Source: an uncultured Planctomycetaceae bacterium (lineage in GTDB: Bacteria > Planctomycetota > Planctomycetia > Planctomycetales > Planctomycetaceae). From it: 16,032 bases of DNA. Position numbers and translations under genes: made by a program. Positions 6,818 to 15,358 of the stretch are shown here, piece after piece. Positions within the stretch are counted from its first letter, which is position 1, and each line of letters starts with the position of its first letter. The notes under the pieces were generated by a model. It saw only the letters and a program-made list of their open reading frames with translations, made no database searches and was not told where the DNA came from. The DNA lies in the NCBI GenBank assembly GCA_903823545.1, contig CAIJTL010001554.1, forward strand, positions 1 to 16,032, written 5' to 3'.

Positions 6818-9172
6818 TCAATTGCCAGAACTTCGAGGCTGTGGGCCGGCAGGAGTCTTCTCGTTCAAGAAACGCGTCAGCAAACCGTAAAGGTGACGCG
6901 TGGTATTTTTTCGCTCGGAAATGCTGTGGCTGCGATTGGGATAAGCGAGCATCGAAAATTGTTTGTTATGTGCGATCAGTTCGTTGATCAACGCTTCGGT
7001 TCCTTGATAGTGACAGTTGTCGTCGCCGGTTCCGTGGACCAGCAAAAGATTCCCTTGCAGTTGGTTAGCGAACGTGATCGGTGAGCCGAGCCGATAACCG
7101 TCAGAATTGCTTCCAGGCAAGCCCATGTAGCGTTCTTGATAAATCGTGTCGTAGAGTCGTTCGTTTGGAACGGGAGCGATCGACATTCCAGTGCGATACA
7201 GTTCCGGATAACGAAACATCGCGTTGAGTGTCATCGAGCCTCCGCCGCTCCAACCCCAGATTGCGATCCGTTGTGGGTCCAAATAGTTCCGCTCTTTCAA
7301 TATTGATCGAGTGGCCGCTGCTTGATCGGCTGAGGCGAGGATGCCGACTTGTCGATAGATGACTTTCCGCCATTCGCGACCGCGCGGCGCGGGAGTACCA
7401 CGATTATCGACGCTGATCACGACGTATCCCTGCTGTGCGAGCATCATGTGCCAGAGATGCCGCTTCGCTGCCCAGCGATCGAGAACGGTCTGGCCTGCGG
7501 GTTCGCCGTAAACGTGAATGAGAACGGGATAGCTTTTCGTCGAGTCGAAGTCCGGAGGTTTGATGGCCCATGCGTCGAGTTGGACATCGTCGCTGATGGT
7601 GACTCGAAAGAACTCCGACGTTGGACGCTTCAATTTCGCCAACCGGTCATTCAGTTCTTTGTTTTCGACCAGCATTCGCAACGATTTATGTTCTGGGAGA
7701 TTGACGAGATCGACTGTCGGAGGAGCCTCAAATGTCGAATACGTGTGAATGGCCCACTTCGCATCGGGCGAGATGCTGTATGAGTGCGTTCCTTGTTGAT
7801 TAGCGGGAGTTACTCGTTCGGTCTTTGAGCCATCTAGCTTCGCTCGATAGAGCGCTCGGCGTGTCGGATTGTCGGGCGACGCGATGTAGTAGAGCCACTC
7901 TCCTTTCGAGTCGATTGCTTCGACACTGAGCACGTCAAATTTGCCAGGGGTGACGAGTGTCGGCTTACCGTCAGATCGCGTGATTGAGTACGCGTGCTGC
8001 CAGCCATCTCGCTCACTGAGCCACGCCAGCTTTTTCTGCTCGTCATACCAGCGAAGCTTGGCATTTGAGTTCTCAACCCAAGCGGCGTCTGTTTCCGTGA
8101 GCAACGTTTGCACTTCGCCAGTCTTTGCATTTGCCGTCATCAACCGATTGGTATTTTGCAGCCGATTGAATTGTTGCAAAACGATCTCTTGTGAACTCCC
8201 GGTTCCAGCCCAGTCCATCTGAGCGATGTAGTGCTCACGCGGATCGCCGGGCACCGACAACCATCGAGTCTCGCCGCCTGACCTGTTGACGACACCGACT
8301 CGCACGGCCGAATTTCGCTCGCCAACTTTTGGATACGGAATGACCTGCACCTGCGAGTAAAGGTTGTCGGTGTTATTCACGAGATGAAACTCGCGAACCC
8401 CTTCGGTATTGATCTGCCAATACGCAATCGATTCGCCATCAGGGCTCCAACGAAATCCGTTGTGCAGATGCAACTCCTCCTCATTGACCCAGTCGAACGT
8501 CCCGTTGATGACGCTTGGCGAACCGTCCGAGGTGAGCGTCTTGATCGACATGTCTCGCAGGTCTTGCACGTAAAGATTGTTCTCTCGCACGTACGCTACT
8601 CGCGATGCATCGGGCGAGAACATTGCAAACATCAACGTTGACGGGTTGGCATTTCCGCCGAGCTTTTTGAGTTCCCCCGCGGCGATGTCGAGCACCCAAA
8701 AGTCTCCGCGAGTCTTGAGACGCCAAACACGTTTGCCATTCGTGGCGATCAACAACTTCGACTCATCGTCAGAAAACGTATAAGCCTCAACCGACAACGG
8801 AGCCTCTTCGCCCGGCGGAACGAAGCGAAGTGCGGGAACGAGTATCTCCTTCTTTCCGGTCGCTGGGTCATTCCAAATCAGATCTCGGCCTGGCTCTTTT
8901 CCCGCCGGCTTTTCCAGTGTCGTGTAGCCGCTGCGTCGCTTCATCCATTGAATGACCGGAGGATCTTCACCTTTGAATTCATCACCTTCAAAGATCCGAT
9001 CCAACGTCAATTGCGTCGGATCAACTTTGGCATCCTCTGCCAACAACGAGTTGCCAACGTTGATCAGACCGCACAACAAGACAAACCACCGAAGCTGAAA
9101 GCCGCAGCAAAGAATCGATTGATTCGATCGTTGACTGAAGTTACGGGAAAAAGTCACACGCCAATTTCTCAT
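6818..9172 (-). CDS. S9B family peptidase (dipeptidyl-peptidase IV-like)
   Basis: A 784-aa prolyl-oligopeptidase-clan serine exopeptidase, expected to remove dipeptides from peptide N-termini. A signal peptide or anchor lies at about 20-45 (LRWFVLLCGLINVG, cleavage near LLA-ED), so it acts outside the cytoplasm. Residues 50-510 form the DPP IV-type beta-propeller and contain DWVNEEE at 227-233, matching the Glu-Glu motif that binds the substrate amino group in DPP IV. The C-terminal alpha/beta-hydrolase domain has GWSGGG with nucleophile Ser642, acid Asp717 in HGTGDDN, and His749 in NRSHS, so the triad is intact. I chose the ATG at 9172 because the signal peptide then lies near the N-terminus; an ATG 45 codons upstream adds a non-signal-like leader. 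It lies 242 nt after the LptD-like gene, a gap with no recognisable gene, terminator or promoter. Likely role: peptide scavenging. Confidence 0.94.
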   Translation of the reverse strand: MRNWRVTFSRNFSQRSNQSILCCGFQLRWFVLLCGLINVGNSLLAEDAKVDPTQLTLDRIFEGDEFKGEDPPVIQWMKRRSGYTTLEKPAGKEPGRDLIWNDPATGKKEILVPALRFVPPGEEAPLSVEAYTFSDDESKLLIATNGKRVWRLKTRGDFWVLDIAAGELKKLGGNANPSTLMFAMFSPDASRVAYVRENNLYVQDLRDMSIKTLTSDGSPSVINGTFDWVNEEELHLHNGFRWSPDGESIAYWQINTEGVREFHLVNNTDNLYSQVQVIPYPKVGERNSAVRVGVVNRSGGETRWLSVPGDPREHYIAQMDWAGTGSSQEIVLQQFNRLQNTNRLMTANAKTGEVQTLLTETDAAWVENSNAKLRWYDEQKKLAWLSERDGWQHAYSITRSDGKPTLVTPGKFDVLSVEAIDSKGEWLYYIASPDNPTRRALYRAKLDGSKTERVTPANQQGTHSYSISPDAKWAIHTYSTFEAPPTVDLVNLPEHKSLRMLVENKELNDRLAKLKRPTSEFFRVTISDDVQLDAWAIKPPDFDSTKSYPVLIHVYGEPAGQTVLDRWAAKRHLWHMMLAQQGYVVISVDNRGTPAPRGREWRKVIYRQVGILASADQAAATRSILKERNYLDPQRIAIWGWSGGGSMTLNAMFRYPELYRTGMSIAPVPNERLYDTIYQERYMGLPGSNSDGYRLGSPITFANQLQGNLLLVHGTGDDNCHYQGTEALINELIAHNKQFSMLAYPNRSHSISERKNTTRHLYGLLTRFLNEKTPAGPQPRSSGN

Positions 9173-9414
9173 GTTGTTCTTTCTGAAGTCTCGGTCCTGC
9201 TTGCGCCACACTCGACTCACGAATGTGCCGAAAGTCGTAGCAAGGCCAACAGGAAAAAGCGATTTCACGAGGCCGGAGCCTATCGCGACTTCCGACTCAA
9301 GCCGCATCTTCTACGTAGTCCGTGCTCAATCCAATGGCATCGATGTTGTTGGACATGAATCGCACAGAACGCACAAAGGCAACCAGCGAGCCGTTATCTA
9401 TCAATGTCGGGCGG

Positions 9415-12400
9415 TTACCGTTGTTGGATGCCCAACAGGTTGCTGAGTTGGGTCGACTGAGCGCCACCGGAACTTTTGCCGCCGAAGCGAGGTTCAACCG
9501 AGATGCCGACTCCAAAGTTGTTCTTGCTGGGATCAATGTTCGTCCCGAAGTGGATCAAGAAGTCGGCACCGACACGAGTCAACGTCAGCGACTGGCCACG
9601 GTTTCGACCTTCGGCCAAGTCGTAGGCCGTACCAACAGTCGAGATCCACTTCTCACTCATCGCATAACTAGCACTCGCAGTCAGGATCTCACTTTTGAAG
9701 CCCTGACCTTTCACTTGGCGAACTCCCGCGTACAAACTCCCTCGTTCGCTGCGCTGATTCAAGACACCAACGTTCCACAACTGCATCGCACCACCGAATA
9801 AGTCGTAGTAGGCGTTCGACAGAATTGATGTTCGATCGCCAACGTGCCATGCGTAACGAGCACCGAGCAAACCAAACGATTTGCCGAAGTTGTCTCGGCT
9901 CGAATCTGGAAACAAAGATGCGTCCAAATCGAGCGTCATCCAATCTTTTGTCCGCAATCGTTCCGGCGGCCCAACCTTTGTTTGCAGCCGATGGCGCCAA
10001 CCGAATCGCACGACGTGCATGTCGTTGACCAGTTCGTGATACGGCGCGGTCACGCTGCTGCCGGCACCGGAGCGGATCGCAAAGTTGCGAGGATCAAATT
10101 GCGGTGGGAGCGTTCCGCCGAACGTGTTGACCAGCAAGCGTTCGCGAAAGCGTTCTTGAGCGTTGTCATCGAACTCATTCCATTGCGGAATGAGGCTGAT
10201 GTCGCGGTTCGTTTCGGTGATCGACCAATCGAAGTCGAACACCATTTTGTGAGTCAGGCCGTTGAGGTTGAAGATGCTACTTTGAATCTCCGGATTCGAT
10301 TTCGACATCATCATGCTGCCACGCACACCCGCGCTCCCAACAACTCGGCTGAGACTGTCGTGCGTGAAGTCGTTTGACCAGCCGGCCACTTCGCCCCACG
10401 CGTACGGGACTAAGTTGAATGCACCGAAATCGAGCGGTGCCGCCAACTCATGCCGCGTCATGGCCACGCCGCCGGTCAAATCGGCGTAGTAGGGGAGGGG
10501 AGAAAAAAGATCGCCAGCAATGTTCGGTGTGTCGGCTTGGTTGAGTTGCGCGTAACCCGCCATCGAGTGGCTCGACCACGAGAGCCAGCCTCCCAGCAGT
10601 GGTTCGCCGAGGAACGTGAAGTCGCCGCGCGGCAGCCACGCGGTGTTGTTCTCAAATTCCATCGGCGTCGTGCGAGCCAACAAGCCCCACTGCCAGTTGT
10701 CTTGAGTTTGCGTTAGGTTCACGAGCGATTCGACGTCTTTGCCCGTATCAAATTCGCTTTCATAGAACTGCTCCAAGAAGTTGCGATCGGAAAGTAGTCC
10801 TGCTTCGCCAATGAATTTGAACCCGAATGGTCCCGTTTGCTGATGACGCCAATTGAACCTTCCGCGGTTGTTTTCCAGCGGGTCTAATTGCCGACGATCC
10901 AAGCCTAGGTTGTCCGCACCACCGTCGTAGATGTAATAGCCCAGGCCGTCGCCAAATGCCGTTCCGGGAATGCCGAGGAAATCGTTCGTCAGATACTTGC
11001 CGTCGAGTCCGAGGCCCGGCCCGCGCTTCGAGAGATAGTCCGCATTGAAGTTGAGCGTTGTCCCTTCAGGCTCGCTGATCCCGAAGATTTGCAGAATGTC
11101 CCATGTCGAGCGGACTTGTTGCCCGAAGACGCGGTCACTTTGAAAGGTCAAACTACGTAACGGAATCTTGGTGGCATCAGCCGGCGCGGCGACATACGGC
11201 AGATAGAACAGCGGGTACTCATCCAGAATGAACGTGTTGTTGAGACTCGTGACGTAAGGAACTTCGCGATACTTCGGCGGTGTCGAACTTGGATCGAAAC
11301 TGTTCGCACTGAATGGCTCGCCGACTCGCGGGAGTTGCAGCGATTCGGCGTAATAGGGTTCCACGAAGATGTCGCTCGCCTGAATGCGATATCCAGGTTT
11401 GCCGAACTGGCTGGTTGTGGCCCAGGCGTTCGAGGCGTGGAATTCATTCCGCGAGTTCTGTCGCAAGCGTTCGGCCTTCACACGCAATTGAGCACCTTGC
11501 AGCTCCGGTGCCTTCACGGCCAAGTCGGCGTCTAGCATCAGGCCGCGATCCTCACGAGCGTCGTAGTAGGCTCGCTCTGCCTTCAACACGTTGTAGCCCT
11601 GACGAACGACGATGTTCCCTTCGAGGTAAACTTGATACGGCGTGTCTTGCGTCTGTACGGAGTCAAAATTGAATTGGCCGTTCTCGCTCCCTTCGGTCCA
11701 AATCACGACATTGTCAGCCGACAGATCGATGACGTCGAATTGCTTAATCCCCTCAATGACGACGTTGACGCCGCCGGTGATTGTGGTGACTTGCTCCGCC
11801 GGAACCGTCTTGTCCGATAGCTTGCTGTCGAGTTGAAACGATGTGGAATTACGTGGCGAGATGCGGACACGTCGCAACGAATCGCTCGCTGGAGAAGTGG
11901 GCAGACTCAGTGTCGGCTGTTCTTGCGAAGGAACGACGAATTGCGTCTGAGTCAGCGTGGATCGCTGAGCGGTTCGGCGGCGAGTGACCGCACGCGGATA
12001 CAACGCATCTTGCTCGACGTTTTCGTTGGTCGACCGAAAGCGAAACTGTGAAGCGACTCCGTTTGGCGGCGCATTCAATTGCAGAAACGCATTCGGTTGT
12101 TGATCTGATTGTCCGACCTGTTCGACATGCACGTTATCTTCGAGATACAGCGCGAGCGACTCTTTATTGGAGGCACTCGTTTGGAAGATGACCGCTTTTT
12201 GAGCGGTCGCGATGGTCGACGCTTGTTGAATGCGACAGTGGCCGCGCAAGATCAAGACTCGCTGTCCATCCTCTGATTTTCCTTCAGAAGCGTAGTCTGC
12301 CGAGACCGAAATCGGAGCAACAACACTCGTTTCCGACTCAATGTTGTCAGCACTCAGTTGTGTGCGCACCGCGAACGCAAGCACGCACAAACCGAGTGCG

Positions 12401-12450
12401 AACCACACAGCGAACCAGCGCAGTTGGAAGCGAAAACGTTGGCCCGACAC
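9415..12450 (-). CDS. lptD: LptD/OstA-like outer-membrane protein
   Basis: A 1011-aa protein resembling LptD (OstA/Imp), the outer-membrane translocon that inserts lipopolysaccharide. A signal peptide covers about 1-35 (FQLRWFAVWFALGLCVLAFA). Two stretches resemble OstA/LptA beta-jellyroll sequence, at about 43-127 (VLILRGHCRIQQASTIATA) and 222-367 (YLEGNIVVRQGYNVLKAERAYY). The LptD-typical PLFYLPY is at 413-419, and from about 430 on the sequence alternates aromatic and polar residues like a large beta-barrel. The C-terminus has a barrel-like strand (NNFGVGISVEPRF) and a 20-residue tail. It is longer than E. coli LptD (about 780 aa). I chose the GTG at 12450 because it has GGGAG 5 nt upstream and gives a clean signal peptide; a GTG at 12519 is possible but has no ribosome site. 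No other lpt gene is adjacent. Confidence 0.85.
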   Translation of the reverse strand: MSGQRFRFQLRWFAVWFALGLCVLAFAVRTQLSADNIESETSVVAPISVSADYASEGKSEDGQRVLILRGHCRIQQASTIATAQKAVIFQTSASNKESLALYLEDNVHVEQVGQSDQQPNAFLQLNAPPNGVASQFRFRSTNENVEQDALYPRAVTRRRTAQRSTLTQTQFVVPSQEQPTLSLPTSPASDSLRRVRISPRNSTSFQLDSKLSDKTVPAEQVTTITGGVNVVIEGIKQFDVIDLSADNVVIWTEGSENGQFNFDSVQTQDTPYQVYLEGNIVVRQGYNVLKAERAYYDAREDRGLMLDADLAVKAPELQGAQLRVKAERLRQNSRNEFHASNAWATTSQFGKPGYRIQASDIFVEPYYAESLQLPRVGEPFSANSFDPSSTPPKYREVPYVTSLNNTFILDEYPLFYLPYVAAPADATKIPLRSLTFQSDRVFGQQVRSTWDILQIFGISEPEGTTLNFNADYLSKRGPGLGLDGKYLTNDFLGIPGTAFGDGLGYYIYDGGADNLGLDRRQLDPLENNRGRFNWRHQQTGPFGFKFIGEAGLLSDRNFLEQFYESEFDTGKDVESLVNLTQTQDNWQWGLLARTTPMEFENNTAWLPRGDFTFLGEPLLGGWLSWSSHSMAGYAQLNQADTPNIAGDLFSPLPYYADLTGGVAMTRHELAAPLDFGAFNLVPYAWGEVAGWSNDFTHDSLSRVVGSAGVRGSMMMSKSNPEIQSSIFNLNGLTHKMVFDFDWSITETNRDISLIPQWNEFDDNAQERFRERLLVNTFGGTLPPQFDPRNFAIRSGAGSSVTAPYHELVNDMHVVRFGWRHRLQTKVGPPERLRTKDWMTLDLDASLFPDSSRDNFGKSFGLLGARYAWHVGDRTSILSNAYYDLFGGAMQLWNVGVLNQRSERGSLYAGVRQVKGQGFKSEILTASASYAMSEKWISTVGTAYDLAEGRNRGQSLTLTRVGADFLIHFGTNIDPSKNNFGVGISVEPRFGGKSSGGAQSTQLSNLLGIQQR

Positions 12451-12455
12451 GGGGG

Positions 12456-12460
12456 CTCCC
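12456..12460 (-). promoter_or_regulatory. Shine-Dalgarno site deciding the LptD-like start
   Basis: GGGAG on the - strand lies 5 nt before the GTG at 12450. The alternative GTG at 12519 has no purine-rich site in front of it and would add 23 residues before the signal peptide. Confidence 0.5.
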
Positions 12461-12725
12461 GATGGGCAAAACGACGGTGGGATAGAAACGAACGATTCGA
12501 CAGGACATCCCCAGTTCACATCAGCGGCAAAGTCTGCCGCCGCAAGGGGGCGGGTTTATACGACTGCCGAGCAAAACCGGTCTATAGGAATCCGGACAGC
12601 CCCGACCCCGAGGCTTCGCCAAGCTCTCTATTTTCCACAAAAGTCCTGCCTATCTTGGCAAAACTACGATATGCTCCGCCCCTCATCGCCCGCGCTGTGC
12701 GAGCCTCATTCCTGTTTTTGTGGTT

Positions 12726-12730
12726 GAGGA
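12726..12730 (+). promoter_or_regulatory. Shine-Dalgarno site for the Tat-signal protein
   Basis: GAGGA lies 7 nt before the ATG at 12738. It supports that ATG over the in-frame GTG at 12720, which would place the ribosome site inside the gene. The divergent gap 12451-12737 contains TATAGA- and TATGCT-like hexamers but no well-spaced -35 partner. Confidence 0.6.
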
Positions 12731-12737
12731 AGTCATC

Positions 12738-14300
12738 ATGCGTCGCTCCCGTCGTGAGTTCTTAGCGGATGTTGGTCGAGGCATGTTGGTCGCCGGAGTC
12801 GGCTTGAGCACGGCGGTTGATCTGGGGTTGTCGCCCGCCACAGTCGTTGAGGGAGCGGAGGCGAATGCGCTGACGTTTGGCAGCCACGAATCACTCGTTT
12901 GCCTCATGCAAGAAACACAGGTCAACAAGCTCTTGCCGACGCTCGTCGAAAAACTGCGAACCGGAACTGAGCTGAAACAGCTTGTCGCCGCAGCGGCACT
13001 CGCGAACGCGCGAACGTTTGGTGGCGAAGACTACATTGGCTTCCACACGATGATGGCGATGATGCCCGCCTATCAAATGGCGATGGAACTCCCCAAAGAA
13101 CAACAAGCATTGCCCGTTCTTAAAGTGCTCTATCGCAACACGAACCGCATCCATGAATTTGGCGGCCGAGCGAAAGAGGTGCTGCATCCTATTACTGCTG
13201 GCAGCCTGCCGACCGGAACTGAACCGGGTGATGCAGTGCGAAACGCCGTTCATGGAAAGAACGTCAACATCGCCGAACAGACTTTCGCGGCGGTTGCGAC
13301 AACGCCCGAAGAGGCATTCAACTCAGTCCTGTATGCCGTGCAGGACAACACCGAAGTGCATCGCGTCGTGTTGCCGTATCGAGCGTATGCGTTGCTCGAT
13401 TTGGTCGGCTCCGATCAAGCCCTGACGATGCTGCGGCAGTCGGTCCGTTACTGCGTGAAGAGCGAGCAACGCGACAACCGCAGTGCTGAATTCGATCGAC
13501 CTCGCTCGTTGCTTCCGAAAGTCTTTGATCAACACAAGCTCGCCGGTCTAACTCCTGGCACTCAAGTTCCAGACGATGCGTGGGTTGAAGCGTTTAGCCA
13601 AACGCTTTTCAAAGCGACTCCCGATCAAGCGGCTGACGCCGCCGGTGCCGCGCTGGCGGACGAGATTGCTCCCGATGCGATCTGCGAAGCGATCTCGCTG
13701 GCGGCCAATCAATTGGTACTCCGCGATTCGGGACGTCGTCCCGGCGAGATCAGTGCGGGCAAACCGGTCGGCAGCGTGCATGGCGATTCGATCGGCGTTC
13801 ACGCGAGCGACTCGGCCAATGCGTGGCGGAACATGGTCAAGTTCAGCAACGCTCGCAATCAATTTGCCTGCACGATTCTCGGTGCGTTCCAAGTGGCGTA
13901 TGACCGCATCAATCGCGGCGGCGACTTCCTCGCCTGGCAACCGCGACCACACACCGAGGATCTCGAAAAAATCACGTCGCGTGATCCAAATGTCTTGCTG
14001 CAAGAAGCAGACTCGGCCATTCGAGGGAACGATCAAGCCCGCGCGGCGGCGCTCATTCATCTCTGCGGCGAACTGAAGCAGTCACCCCGCCCGGTGCTCG
14101 ATCTGCTGCTGAAGTACGCGATCAGCGAAGACGGTGCCCTACATGCCGAAAAGTATTACCGTACCGCCGCCGAAGAATTCGCCAACACCCGGCAACCATT
14201 CCGCTGGCGACAACTCACCGCACTCGCTCGCGTCACCGCCAGCGAATTCGGCAACCCCGCTGCCGGCTGCGATGAGGCAATGGAGCTGTTGAAGGCGTAA
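12738..14300 (+). CDS. Tat-signal protein of unknown function
   Basis: A 520-aa protein I cannot place in a named family. It opens with a textbook twin-arginine signal, MRRSRREFLADVGRGM followed by a hydrophobic segment to about 35, and a possible cleavage near VEGAEA (37-42), implying export in folded form, often with a cofactor. The mature part is mostly helical, Ala/Leu-rich and without transmembrane segments. Residues 85-145 hold several His, Met and Arg residues (EDYIGFHTMMAMM, YRNTNRIHEFGG). A second region has HGDSIGVHASDSANAWRN, spaced like possible metal or cofactor ligands. The last 130 residues look like helical repeats. The start is the ATG with GAGGA upstream. It is transcribed away from the LptD-like gene and ends 23 nt before a strong hairpin terminator, so it is probably a single-gene unit. 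Confidence 0.88.
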   Translation: MRRSRREFLADVGRGMLVAGVGLSTAVDLGLSPATVVEGAEANALTFGSHESLVCLMQETQVNKLLPTLVEKLRTGTELKQLVAAAALANARTFGGEDYIGFHTMMAMMPAYQMAMELPKEQQALPVLKVLYRNTNRIHEFGGRAKEVLHPITAGSLPTGTEPGDAVRNAVHGKNVNIAEQTFAAVATTPEEAFNSVLYAVQDNTEVHRVVLPYRAYALLDLVGSDQALTMLRQSVRYCVKSEQRDNRSAEFDRPRSLLPKVFDQHKLAGLTPGTQVPDDAWVEAFSQTLFKATPDQAADAAGAALADEIAPDAICEAISLAANQLVLRDSGRRPGEISAGKPVGSVHGDSIGVHASDSANAWRNMVKFSNARNQFACTILGAFQVAYDRINRGGDFLAWQPRPHTEDLEKITSRDPNVLLQEADSAIRGNDQARAAALIHLCGELKQSPRPVLDLLLKYAISEDGALHAEKYYRTAAEEFANTRQPFRWRQLTALARVTASEFGNPAAGCDEAMELLKA

Positions 14301-14323
14301 TTGATCCAGAGTTTGTTGCAACG

Positions 14324-14359
14324 AAACTTCCGAGGTTTCCGAAACCTCGGAAGTTTTTT
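14324..14359 (+). terminator. Strong intrinsic terminator after the Tat-signal gene
   Basis: A perfect 16-bp inverted repeat, AAACTTCCGAGGTTTC (14324-14339) and its exact complement (14341-14356), is separated by a single C, so the hairpin loop will be a few bases. A run of six T (14354-14359) ends the structure on the + strand. It begins 23 nt after the TAA of the Tat-signal gene and lies upstream of the ribosome site of the next gene, so it should separate the two transcripts. Confidence 0.88.
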
Positions 14360-14385
14360 CTTAGGGTCGCGAAGGAGAACTCGCC

Positions 14386-15306
14386 ATGATGCGCTTTGGA
14401 CTCAGTGTTGCCAGCGTGGCTGCCGTCTTGGTGCTCGGCCAGTTTGGCCCGTATGAACCGAACGCGAAGCAATTGGAACTTCGTCAGGCCGTGATTGAAG
14501 CGGATTCTCCTCAGAAAGCTGGGCAGGCTTTCGAGAAGTTCTTTAAGAGCGTTGCACCACAAGACACATCTTGGCTGAGCATTCTGAAGACAGACACAAA
14601 CATCAGCATCGCGCTTCAAGCCGCTTGGCATCAAAAAATTGTTGCCACTCCGAATTGGTCAAAGAGCAGCGAACGAGGATGGTTCTTAACGCCGAATGAT
14701 GCTCAGCGATTCTTCGGATTCTTGGAAGGTCGGACGGGGTCGACGATTCCAGAGTGGTGGCAATCCGAGTCCAGTTTTCCTGACTTGCGGCTGTTGAGCG
14801 ATTGGGAAGGCGAAGAATTTGAATCGCTTCCAAAGAGTTGTTCCCCTTGGGAATTTAGGATCGAAAGCAGTATTACCGCCGAAAAAGTGGATGACGGAAT
14901 TAAGCTGGCCAGCGACAACTCATCGATCATTATCCCCGGTAAGTTGCTCACACAACTGGATGACAAAGACGGGCTCGATCAATGCAAAATCTACTTCATT
15001 GAGGGGCGAGCTTTTGTTGCCTTTTTTTCTGATTTTGGAGATCCCGGACCTCTGATTTGTCTGGATGTCAAATCAAACAAAGTTCTTTGGACTTCTGAAA
15101 TGTGGGCGTTGGGTAAGATGGAAGGAGGTGCTTCTGGTGGCTGGGCGACACGTCTTGAGCTTCAGAGTTCCAAGCATCGCTCAAATGAGATTGTTATTTG
15201 GGGAGCGGGAAATTTTGGAAACTACGTTGAAGCGTTTGATGTTGAGACCGGAAAGGCGGACTTCCGTTTCAGTACGAACTACTGGCACGCTTGGAATGGA
15301 GAGTGA
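14386..15306 (+). CDS. Small exported protein with PQQ-like repeats
   Basis: A 306-aa hypothetical protein. The N-terminus (MMRFGLSVASVAAVLVLG) looks like a signal peptide, though no clear cleavage motif is seen. Residues 25-160 are Trp- and charge-rich with no recognised domain. The C-terminal third has two strands typical of PQQ-like (pyrroloquinoline-quinone enzyme type) beta-propeller blades, ICLDVKSNKVLW (224-235) and VEAFDVETGK (281-290). Two blades cannot make a full propeller, so this is a remnant, a partial domain or a peculiar small family. AAGGAG lies 8 nt before the ATG. The gene stands between the terminator at 14324-14359 and the cytochrome gene that starts 52 nt downstream, so the two may be cotranscribed. 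By hand count, 15001-15120 is about 44% GC against 60% for 13921-13980, which hints at a different origin or weaker selection. Confidence 0.75.
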   Translation: MMRFGLSVASVAAVLVLGQFGPYEPNAKQLELRQAVIEADSPQKAGQAFEKFFKSVAPQDTSWLSILKTDTNISIALQAAWHQKIVATPNWSKSSERGWFLTPNDAQRFFGFLEGRTGSTIPEWWQSESSFPDLRLLSDWEGEEFESLPKSCSPWEFRIESSITAEKVDDGIKLASDNSSIIIPGKLLTQLDDKDGLDQCKIYFIEGRAFVAFFSDFGDPGPLICLDVKSNKVLWTSEMWALGKMEGGASGGWATRLELQSSKHRSNEIVIWGAGNFGNYVEAFDVETGKADFRFSTNYWHAWNGE

Positions 15307-15358
15307 TTTCCCATGTCAGTTTACGATTGGTCGCTCATAAAGGCTGGAGTGTGTTGCG

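Noticed and set aside
6809..6825. Small hairpin GCAATTG/CAATTGC with the stop codon of the S9 peptidase at its loop
   Set aside because: The stem is only 7 bp and AT-rich, and no T-tract follows on the - strand, so it is not supported as a terminator.
6240..6890. A 216-codon + strand open frame opposite the sigma gene
   Set aside because: It is antisense to a confidently identified ECF sigma factor and runs through the intergenic region into the end of the peptidase gene. Its composition is Arg/Ser-rich as expected of a shadow frame, and no domain is seen.
9173..9307. A 45-residue N-terminal extension of the S9 peptidase from an ATG at 9307
   Set aside because: It would put the signal peptide about 65 residues from the N-terminus. 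The ATG at 9172 gives a normal exported protein.
9844..10377. A 177-codon + strand open frame inside the LptD-like gene
   Set aside because: It is the complement of the beta-barrel coding region, with no recognisable domain and no ribosome site.
12451..12737. Promoter candidates in the divergent region (TATAGA-like on -, TATGCT-like on +)
   Set aside because: Neither hexamer has an acceptable -35 partner at 16-18 nt, so no promoter is called although one must exist for each direction.
13548..14060. A 170-codon - strand open frame inside the Tat-signal gene
   Set aside because: It is opposite a gene with a good start, ribosome site and terminator. It has no signal or motif, and long antisense frames are expected in GC-rich coding DNA.
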